From Syntrophomonadaceae bacterium (GTDB taxonomy: Bacteria; Bacillota; Dethiobacteria; DTU022), in contig PWFM01000117.1 of the NCBI GenBank assembly GCA_003553895.1, positions 1 through 10,240 of the forward strand: a DNA stretch of 10,240 nucleotides, written 5' to 3'. Made by a program: the position numbers and the translations under genes. The stretch's first letter is position 1; every line of letters begins with the position of its first letter. The notes below the pieces were generated by a model, which was given only the letters and a program-made list of their open reading frames with translations, did not search any database and had not been told where the DNA came from. This document shows, one piece after another, positions 5,718-10,240 of this stretch.

Positions 5718-7172
5718 TTGCAGTCTGACAGATTTGGATGGGAAGGGCTTACTTTTGATGATGTTTTGCTGGTTCCGGCTAAATCGAAGGTGCAACCCCG
5801 TGATGTTGATATTTCTACCCAATTAACCAGGACCATAAAACTAAATCTCCCGTTGCTATCGGCAAGTATGGATACGGTTACCGAGGCCAGGATGGCGATT
5901 GGGATTGCCCGTGAAGGCGGGATCGGAGTAATACATCGCAATATGACCTATGAAAAACAGGCTGAAGAGGTTGACAAGGTTAAGCGTTCGGAACACGGAG
6001 TTATCACCAACCCCTTTCGGCTTTCTCCTGACAATACTCTCAATGATGCCGCCTCTCTAATGGAGCGTTACCGGATTTCCGGAGTCCCCGTCACTGTAGG
6101 CGAAAAACTGGTAGGCATCATAACCAACCGCGATCTCCGTTTCGAGGAAGACTATACCCGTGCCATTGGTGAGGCGATGACCAGTAAAGAGCTGGTTACA
6201 GCGCCCGAAGGGACCACCCTTGCGGAAGCCCAGGAAATATTACGGCACCACAAGATTGAAAAACTGCCCATTGTGGACAAACAGTTTAATCTAAAAGGTT
6301 TAATCACCATTAAGGATATTGAAAAAACGATCCAGTACCCCAGGGCCTCAAAAGACCTAAACGGTCGTCTGCTTGCGGCAGCGGCAGTTGGAGTCGGGCG
6401 CGATGCTTTGATCAGGGCGGAAGCCCTTGTAGAAGCGGGTGTAGATCTGATCGTAGTAGATTCAGCTCACGGGCATTCCCAACCGGTTTTAGATACGGTC
6501 AAAGAAATTAAAACTAAGTTTCCAGATATACAGATCATGGGTGGGAACATTGCGACGGCTGAAGGAGCCCGGGATTTGATCAATGCCGGCTCAGATGTTG
6601 TTAAAGTTGGGGTAGGACCGGGATCTATCTGCACGACCAGGGTAATTGCCGGAATCGGTGTGCCGCAAATCACAGCTATATCTGAAGCTTATCAGGTGGG
6701 GCGTGAATATAATATTCCGATCATTGCCGATGGCGGGATCAAGTTTTCCGGAGATATAACCAAGGCTATCGCTGCCGGGGCTTCGGCGGTTATGGTGGGA
6801 AGCCTTTTAGCCGGAACCGAAGAAAGTCCCGGTGAATTTGAAATCTTTCAGGGCCGAAGTTACAAAGTCTACCGGGGAATGGGTTCGTTAGGGGCTATGA
6901 AAGAGGGTTCGCGAGATCGTTACTTCCAGGAATATGAACAAAAACTGGTCCCTGAAGGAATCGAAGGCCGGGTTCCGTTCCGGGGTACAATAGGGGACAT
7001 GGCTTTTCAAATGGCTGGAGGACTGCGGGCTGGCATGGGTTACTGCGGGGTTACCAGCATAGAAGAACTGCAGCAGAACACCCGGTTTATCAGGATTTCC
7101 GGTGCCTCACTGAAGGAAAGCCATCCCCACGGGGTCCAGATAACCAAGGAAGCGCCCAACTACAGTTTCTAA
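5718..7172 (+). CDS. guaB: Inosine-5'-monophosphate dehydrogenase
   Basis: Oxidises IMP to XMP with NAD+, the committed step of GMP synthesis, in the cytoplasm. The 484 residues match the usual bacterial length. The barrel begins with LTFDDVLLVPA (11-21); two CBS domains (about 98-205) are inserted after the ASMDTVTEARMA segment. The catalytic loop GPGSICTTR (300-308) carries Cys305, which forms the covalent intermediate; ADGGI (337-341) and the phosphate-binding MVGSLLAGTEE follow. The flap holds Arg401-Tyr402, the general base pair, after the YRGMGSLGAM segment (385-394). All key residues are present. The start is TTG 5718 with GGGAGGA at 5704-5710 and the first residues match known GuaB proteins. 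It is transcribed alone from its own promoter to a strong terminator. Confidence 0.98.
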   Translation: MQSDRFGWEGLTFDDVLLVPAKSKVQPRDVDISTQLTRTIKLNLPLLSASMDTVTEARMAIGIAREGGIGVIHRNMTYEKQAEEVDKVKRSEHGVITNPFRLSPDNTLNDAASLMERYRISGVPVTVGEKLVGIITNRDLRFEEDYTRAIGEAMTSKELVTAPEGTTLAEAQEILRHHKIEKLPIVDKQFNLKGLITIKDIEKTIQYPRASKDLNGRLLAAAAVGVGRDALIRAEALVEAGVDLIVVDSAHGHSQPVLDTVKEIKTKFPDIQIMGGNIATAEGARDLINAGSDVVKVGVGPGSICTTRVIAGIGVPQITAISEAYQVGREYNIPIIADGGIKFSGDITKAIAAGASAVMVGSLLAGTEESPGEFEIFQGRSYKVYRGMGSLGAMKEGSRDRYFQEYEQKLVPEGIEGRVPFRGTIGDMAFQMAGGLRAGMGYCGVTSIEELQQNTRFIRISGASLKESHPHGVQITKEAPNYSF

Positions 7173-7202
7173 ACTGTTTTGCAAAATATATCTGCCCGGA
7201 AG

Positions 7203-7231
7203 CCGCAGGCCGGCATTGCCTGCGGTTTTTT
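7203..7231 (+). terminator. Intrinsic terminator of guaB
   Basis: CCGCAGGC (7203-7210) and GCCTGCGG (7218-7225) form a perfect 8-bp GC-rich stem with a 7-nt loop, directly followed by six Ts (7226-7231). It ends the guaB transcript 31 nt after the stop codon. Confidence 0.95.
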
Positions 7232-7256
7232 AGTTTTAAACCGGCCAAACCACCTC

Positions 7257-7285
7257 TTTATCCCTTCGCCAAACGGGGGTATAAT
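7257..7285 (+). promoter_or_regulatory. Probable promoter of the tmk-holB-ricT operon
   Basis: A perfect TATAAT (7280-7285) follows the guaB terminator; the -35 position at 17-nt spacing holds TTTATC (7257-7262), which is poor. A second TATAAT at 7309-7314 has no recognisable -35. One of these AT-rich elements very likely starts the operon because the strong terminator just upstream isolates it from guaB. Confidence 0.45.
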
Positions 7286-7344
7286 GAATAATATCGGGCG
7301 TAATGATATATAATAAGGGATGGCAGTCATAAATATAACAGTAA

Positions 7345-8010
7345 TTGGGTAATGAGGTGTTTAAATCGCGTGGATTGCTCGTATCGCTGGAAGGGATTGA
7401 CGGTTGCGGCAAATCGACACAGGTTGAGTTACTGCATTCCAGGCTGGAGCAAAGCAGGATCATCTACCTGTCAGTTCGCGAACCCGGTGGTACTGCAGTG
7501 GGAGAAGGCATCAGGCAAACGCTTTTGCAAACCAGCTATGCATTGAGTGCTGAAACGGAGCTTTTGCTCTATATGGCGGCGCGCTCCGAGTTATGCAGGC
7601 AGGTTATTATTCCGACCTTGCTACAGGGCAGGATGGTGCTCTGTGACCGTTTTACCGACTCTACCCTTGCGTACCAGGGCTATGGAGGAGGCGTGGACCT
7701 GCTCTGGATAGATCAGCTTAACAGGAAAGTAACCGGGGGCCGGCTGCCGGATCTGACTTTTTTGCTGGATCTTCCTGTAGAAAAAGCGGCTGCGAGGCGC
7801 GGGAACAATCCGGATCGCATGGAAAAGAAAGATCTGCGCTTTCACAGTCGGGTGCGAGAAGGCTACCTGGACATTGCTCGCCGCAACCCGGAAAGAGTAG
7901 TAGTCCTGGACGCCGACGTTACTGAGGAAGAACTGTGCTCTGAGTTGTGGCGAACACTTGTGCCCCACCTGGTAGGGCTGGCCGAAATGAGGAAAGGTCA
8001 TGAGTTTTAG
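7345..8010 (+). CDS. tmk: Thymidylate kinase (dTMP kinase)
   Basis: Phosphorylates dTMP to dTDP with ATP, essential for dTTP supply. Numbering from TTG 7345 gives 221 residues: P-loop GIDGCGKST (17-25), REPGGT (45-50), the DRF motif (101-103) with the dTMP-contacting TDSTLAYQG that follows, and a LID region (about 150-172) with several arginines and the FHxxVREGY segment. The family is unmistakable. The start is uncertain: no good SD precedes the TTG; an in-frame GTG at 7357 or TTG at 7375 would also give normal N-termini, and homologues usually begin only a few residues before the LLVSLEG strand. The stop overlaps holB by 11 nt. In B. subtilis tmk heads the equivalent operon. Confidence 0.96.
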   Translation: MGNEVFKSRGLLVSLEGIDGCGKSTQVELLHSRLEQSRIIYLSVREPGGTAVGEGIRQTLLQTSYALSAETELLLYMAARSELCRQVIIPTLLQGRMVLCDRFTDSTLAYQGYGGGVDLLWIDQLNRKVTGGRLPDLTFLLDLPVEKAAARRGNNPDRMEKKDLRFHSRVREGYLDIARRNPERVVVLDADVTEEELCSELWRTLVPHLVGLAEMRKGHEF

Positions 8011-8989
8011 CAACCTGGTTGGCCAGGACAAACTAAGGCTTATCCTGGCGCGTTTGTTAAATGATAACCGATTAAGCCATGCTGTTTTATTGACCGGTCC
8101 TGCCGGCTGCGGTAAAAAGAGTTGGGGCGAAGCCCTGGCCTGCTCTTTGCTTTGCAGCGAACCGGTGCAGGGCGAAGCCTGCGGGTACTGTCTTTCCTGC
8201 CGCCAGTTTGCAGGCGGTAATCATCCAGAATATTACGTTATGGAGCCGGATAAGCAGAGAATTAAAATTGAGCAGGTCCGGGTAATGCGCTCCGGATTTC
8301 ATCTTCTTGGCGGAAGAAAGGTTTGCCTGATAAAACAGGCTGAAAGCATGACGGCTGAGGCATCTTCATCATTGCTCAAAGTCCTTGAAGATCCTCCGGT
8401 AGGACTTTATTTTATCTTGTTGGCCGAGCAACCGCAGCAGCTTTTTGAAACCATCCTTTCCAGGTGCCAGCGCTACAACCTTCAACCTTTGAGCCGGGTA
8501 GAAATGAAGGCTCTTCTGGCGGATAAAAAGGGTTTAAGAGGGGATAAGGCTTCCATGCTGGCTCGGCTCAGCAGGGGCATTCCAGGCTATGCTTTTGAGC
8601 TGGCGGAAGACCAAGAATTTGATCGTCGTCGCGAGGAAGCGGAGAACCTCGCCCTTAGCCTATTAGCGGGAGAAGACTCCGCCTATCACCTCCTGGACCA
8701 AGCCGCTTCAATGGCTGAAAGAGAGGATTTACTCTCTTTCCTGGATCTGCTGTGTTACTCCTTCCGTGACGGGTTGATTATGAAACTATGCCGGAACGAG
8801 CAGTTATTAATTGATCCTGCCCGCCCTTCCTTGGGGGAGGGAACAGCAACCGTAAAGGAGTTGGAGGAAATAATATATCTCATAAGCCAAACTATTTATG
8901 AACTGACAGCAACAAATGTCAACCGCCGTTTGTTGCTTGAAAAGACGCTTATTTTGGCGCAAAGGGGGCTTATTCAATGCCGAAAATAG
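8000..8989 (+). CDS. holB: DNA polymerase III subunit delta'
   Basis: The stator subunit of the clamp loader, partner of the DnaX protein encoded earlier in the window. The 329 residues show a RuvB/AAA+-like N-terminal domain: degenerate Walker A GPAGCGKK (33-40, Lys40 where Thr/Ser is expected), a zinc module Cys52, Cys61, Cys64 and Cys67, a Walker B position reading CLIKQAESM without the Asp-Glu pair, SLLKVLEDPP (124-133) and the SRC motif (154-156). Loss of ATPase residues is normal for delta', which is a non-hydrolysing subunit. The C-terminal helical region ends with a NVNRRLLLEKTL segment (306-317) typical of Firmicutes HolB. ATG 8000 has a GAGGAAAGG SD inside tmk. It overlaps ricT by 13 nt, so translation is probably coupled. 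Confidence 0.93.
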   Translation: MSFSNLVGQDKLRLILARLLNDNRLSHAVLLTGPAGCGKKSWGEALACSLLCSEPVQGEACGYCLSCRQFAGGNHPEYYVMEPDKQRIKIEQVRVMRSGFHLLGGRKVCLIKQAESMTAEASSSLLKVLEDPPVGLYFILLAEQPQQLFETILSRCQRYNLQPLSRVEMKALLADKKGLRGDKASMLARLSRGIPGYAFELAEDQEFDRRREEAENLALSLLAGEDSAYHLLDQAASMAEREDLLSFLDLLCYSFRDGLIMKLCRNEQLLIDPARPSLGEGTATVKELEEIIYLISQTIYELTATNVNRRLLLEKTLILAQRGLIQCRK

Positions 8990-9777
8990 TGGGAGTCAGG
9001 TTTAAAAATGCCGGCAAGACTTACTATTTTGAACCTGGTTCAAATAAATTAGATAAAGGTGACTATGCTATTGTAGAAACAGCAAGGGGGAAAGAAATTG
9101 GTGAGATTGTCATCCCGGAAAAAGATGTTCCCGATGAAGACCTCGTTTATCCTCTAAAAAAAGTGCTTAGAAAGGCAACGGATGCTGATTTTGTCCAGGC
9201 TGAAGAAAATGAAAAAAAAGAGACTGCCGCATTTACCAAATGCCAGCAAAAGATAAAAGAACACGGCCTGGACATGAAACTGGTAGGGGTGGAATTTACA
9301 TTTGATCGAAACAAGATTATCTTCTATTTTACCTCCGAAGAAAGGGTGGATTTTAGAGAACTGGTTAAAGATTTAGCCTCGATTTTTAAAACCCGGATTG
9401 AACTTCGTCAAATTGGGGTACGTGATGAGGCCAAGATTAAAGGAGGCATCGGACCCTGCGGGAGGCCTTTTTGCTGCAGTACATTTCTGGAAGCTTTTGA
9501 GCCGGTCTCGATCCGTATGGCCAAGGGACAGAATTTGTCCCTGAATCCAACCAAGATATCAGGGGTTTGCGGGCGCTTGATGTGCTGCCTGCGTTTCGAG
9601 GCCAGCAGTTATGAAGATGCCCGTTCTCAAATGCCGAAGCAGGGCCAGACTGTAATAACGCCTGATGGTGAAGGAAGAGTGCAAGAAGTGGACAAGAAAA
9701 AGAAATCGGTGGTAGTCAAGCTGCAGGAGTCGGGCTATACAAGAACATTTCCGTGGGAAGAAATTGATATGGCCTAA
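8977..9777 (+). CDS. ricT: RicT / YaaT, PSP1 domain iron-sulfur regulatory protein
   Basis: Homologue of B. subtilis YaaT (RicT), which with YmcA (RicA) and YlbF (RicF) forms a complex that binds [4Fe-4S] clusters, stimulates RNase Y-dependent mRNA maturation and influences sporulation, competence and biofilm formation. The 266 residues show the PSP1 domain (about 60-150) and the six family cysteines: Cys161, Cys166 and Cys167 in the GPCGRPFCCSTF segment and Cys198, Cys203 and Cys204 in SGVCGRLMCCLRF. A KOW-like C-terminal beta region with VITPDGEGRVQEVD (226-239) follows. ATG 8977 has AAAGGGGG (8961-8968) 8 nt upstream, within the end of holB. It follows holB directly, as in B. subtilis, but the usual neighbour yabA is absent here. 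The family call is secure; the regulatory role in this organism is inferred. Confidence 0.95.
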   Translation: MPKIVGVRFKNAGKTYYFEPGSNKLDKGDYAIVETARGKEIGEIVIPEKDVPDEDLVYPLKKVLRKATDADFVQAEENEKKETAAFTKCQQKIKEHGLDMKLVGVEFTFDRNKIIFYFTSEERVDFRELVKDLASIFKTRIELRQIGVRDEAKIKGGIGPCGRPFCCSTFLEAFEPVSIRMAKGQNLSLNPTKISGVCGRLMCCLRFEASSYEDARSQMPKQGQTVITPDGEGRVQEVDKKKKSVVVKLQESGYTRTFPWEEIDMA

Positions 9778-9795
9778 GAGCGAGGTTATCAGATT

Positions 9796-9826
9796 AAAAA
9801 AGGGCGGTCAGCTTGTGACCCCCCTT
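9796..9826 (-). terminator. Intrinsic terminator of the abrB-like gene
   Basis: On the minus strand a GC-rich stem (9816-9824 with 9802-9810, nine positions with one C-C mismatch, loop GCTTG on the + strand) is followed by six Ts (complement of A9796-9801). A-T pairs extend the stem at its base. On the + strand only two Ts follow, so it is mainly an abrB terminator but may also slow ricT transcripts coming the other way. Confidence 0.9.
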
Positions 9827-9859
9827 GGCAAACTGTAAAAAGAGTTTTATCCTGGCTTC

Positions 9860-10102
9860 TCACTCTTTAGCCAGTTGATCTATGCATTCGTGGCAAACGA
9901 TTCGATTCCCAAAATGTTTGACATTATCAGCGTTGCCGCAGAATAAGCAGGCCGGTTCATATTTTTTTAGAATGATCCTGTCGGAATCAACATAAATTTC
10001 CAGCGCGTCTTTTACTTCTATGCCCAGGGTCCGTCTTAATTCTATCGGGATGACTACTCTGCCCAATTCATCTACTTTTCTCACTATTCCCGTCGATTTC
10101 AA
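9860..10102 (-). CDS. abrB: AbrB-family transcriptional regulator with C-terminal four-Cys tail
   Basis: A transition-state regulator type DNA-binding protein. Residues 1-50, MKSTGIVRKVDELGRVVIP onward, are nearly the AbrB N-terminal swapped-hairpin domain (SpoVT-AbrB fold), with the RRTLGI and DALEIYVD segments and the IILKKYEP end. The tail differs from B. subtilis AbrB: Cys52-x-x-Cys55 and Cys70-x-x-Cys73 form a probable small zinc-binding knuckle in place of the long multimerisation domain. I place the start at TTG 10102 (80 residues) because AAAAGGAGG (10119-10111) lies 8 nt upstream and the first residues then match the family start; the ATG at 10108 is only 2 nt from the SD and the TTG at 10135 lies before it. 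It has its own promoter and terminator. Whether it is the orthologue or a paralogue of B. subtilis AbrB is open. Confidence 0.9.
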   Translation of the reverse strand: MKSTGIVRKVDELGRVVIPIELRRTLGIEVKDALEIYVDSDRIILKKYEPACLFCGNADNVKHFGNRIVCHECIDQLAKE

Positions 10103-10110
10103 GAGCATTT

Positions 10111-10119
10111 CCTCCTTTT
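10111..10119 (-). promoter_or_regulatory. Shine-Dalgarno site that fixes the abrB start
   Basis: Reads AAAAGGAGG on the minus strand. Spacing to TTG 10102 is 8 nt, optimal; to ATG 10108 it is 2 nt, too short. This and the family N-terminus favour the TTG. Confidence 0.8.
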
Positions 10120-10148
10120 CATAATAATGAGGCAACTTCGGTTCGGCT

Positions 10149-10178
10149 ATTATACCAGTAATTTACATGGTAAGTCAA
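10149..10178 (-). promoter_or_regulatory. Sigma-A promoter of the abrB-like gene
   Basis: On the minus strand, TTGACT (10178-10173), an 18-nt spacer and TATAAT (10154-10149), with TGG directly before TATAAT giving an extended -10. Transcription would start near 10142, about 40 nt before the TTG start codon. Confidence 0.85.
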
Positions 10179-10203
10179 TAGTTATTTTCCCATTTTACTC
10201 AGC

Positions 10204-10234
10204 TTTACAAAAATATTACATGTATGTGTATTCT
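10204..10234 (+). promoter_or_regulatory. Weak candidate divergent promoter at the right edge
   Basis: TTTACA (10204-10209) is followed 17-19 nt later by TGTATT/TATTCT (10227-10234) at the + strand end. Both hexamers match only partly. In B. subtilis abrB is divergent from metS, so a + strand gene starting beyond the window would not be surprising, but nothing coding is visible here. Confidence 0.25.
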
Positions 10235-10240
10235 TTGGTA

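Noticed and set aside
7320..7352. Ten-codon ATG frame before tmk as a leader peptide
   Set aside because: The only purine-rich string touches the ATG, leaving no SD spacing, and there is no attenuator-like hairpin downstream.
8000..8989. Degenerate Walker A and B motifs in HolB as a sign of a broken gene
   Set aside because: Delta' subunits commonly lack ATPase residues, including in B. subtilis; the rest of the protein is intact.
1..10240. Mobile elements, CRISPR arrays, toxin-antitoxin or phage defence genes
   Set aside because: No transposase, integrase, regular direct repeats or defence domains were seen; nearly all sequence is accounted for by housekeeping genes.

Overview
The window reads as a housekeeping segment of a Clostridia-like (Firmicutes) chromosome. 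The evidence is a large SRP RNA with an Alu domain, strong AGGAGG-type ribosome binding sites, several TTG/GTG starts, and a gene set (tRNA-Ser, SRP RNA, dnaX, ebfC, recR, guaB, tmk, holB, ricT, abrB) that is essentially the origin-proximal set of Bacillus subtilis. An anaerobic, moderate-GC Clostridia member is the best guess, helped by the DUF3786 protein, a family I recall mainly from anaerobes. The exact genus cannot be told from the sequence.

Layout. Positions 1-516 hold the 3' end of an amidohydrolase-family gene. A consensus promoter (612-640) precedes tRNA-Ser(GGA) (680-775) and the SRP RNA (about 789-1057); both are probably in one transcript. A possible small ORF (1068-1244) comes next, then dnaX (1265-3136), ebfC (3157-3477) and recR (3505-4101), closely spaced on the + strand. 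Two minus-strand genes, an alpha/beta hydrolase (5482 to 4721) and a DUF3786 protein (4724 to 4104), overlap by 4 nt and run head-on into recR with only 2 nt between the stop codons. guaB (5718-7172) has its own sigma-A promoter and a strong intrinsic terminator. tmk (7345-8010), holB (8000-8989) and ricT (8977-9777) overlap one another and form an operon. A minus-strand AbrB-like regulator (10102 to 9860) closes the window, with its own promoter and terminator.

How the genes work together. dnaX and holB encode the tau/gamma and delta' subunits of the DNA polymerase III clamp loader. tmk supplies dTTP precursors and guaB controls guanine nucleotide synthesis. recR and ebfC act in recombinational repair and nucleoid binding. 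The SRP RNA and tRNA-Ser serve protein targeting and translation. ricT and abrB are, in Bacillus, regulators of RNA processing and of the transition state.

I found no mobile element, CRISPR array, prophage or obviously new system. The points most worth a second look are two candidate slippage sites in dnaX (one at the domain III boundary with a downstream hairpin), the terminator-less head-on junction between recR and the DUF3786 gene, and the AbrB protein, whose C-terminus is a four-cysteine zinc-finger-like tail and whose start codon the Shine-Dalgarno sequence places at a TTG.
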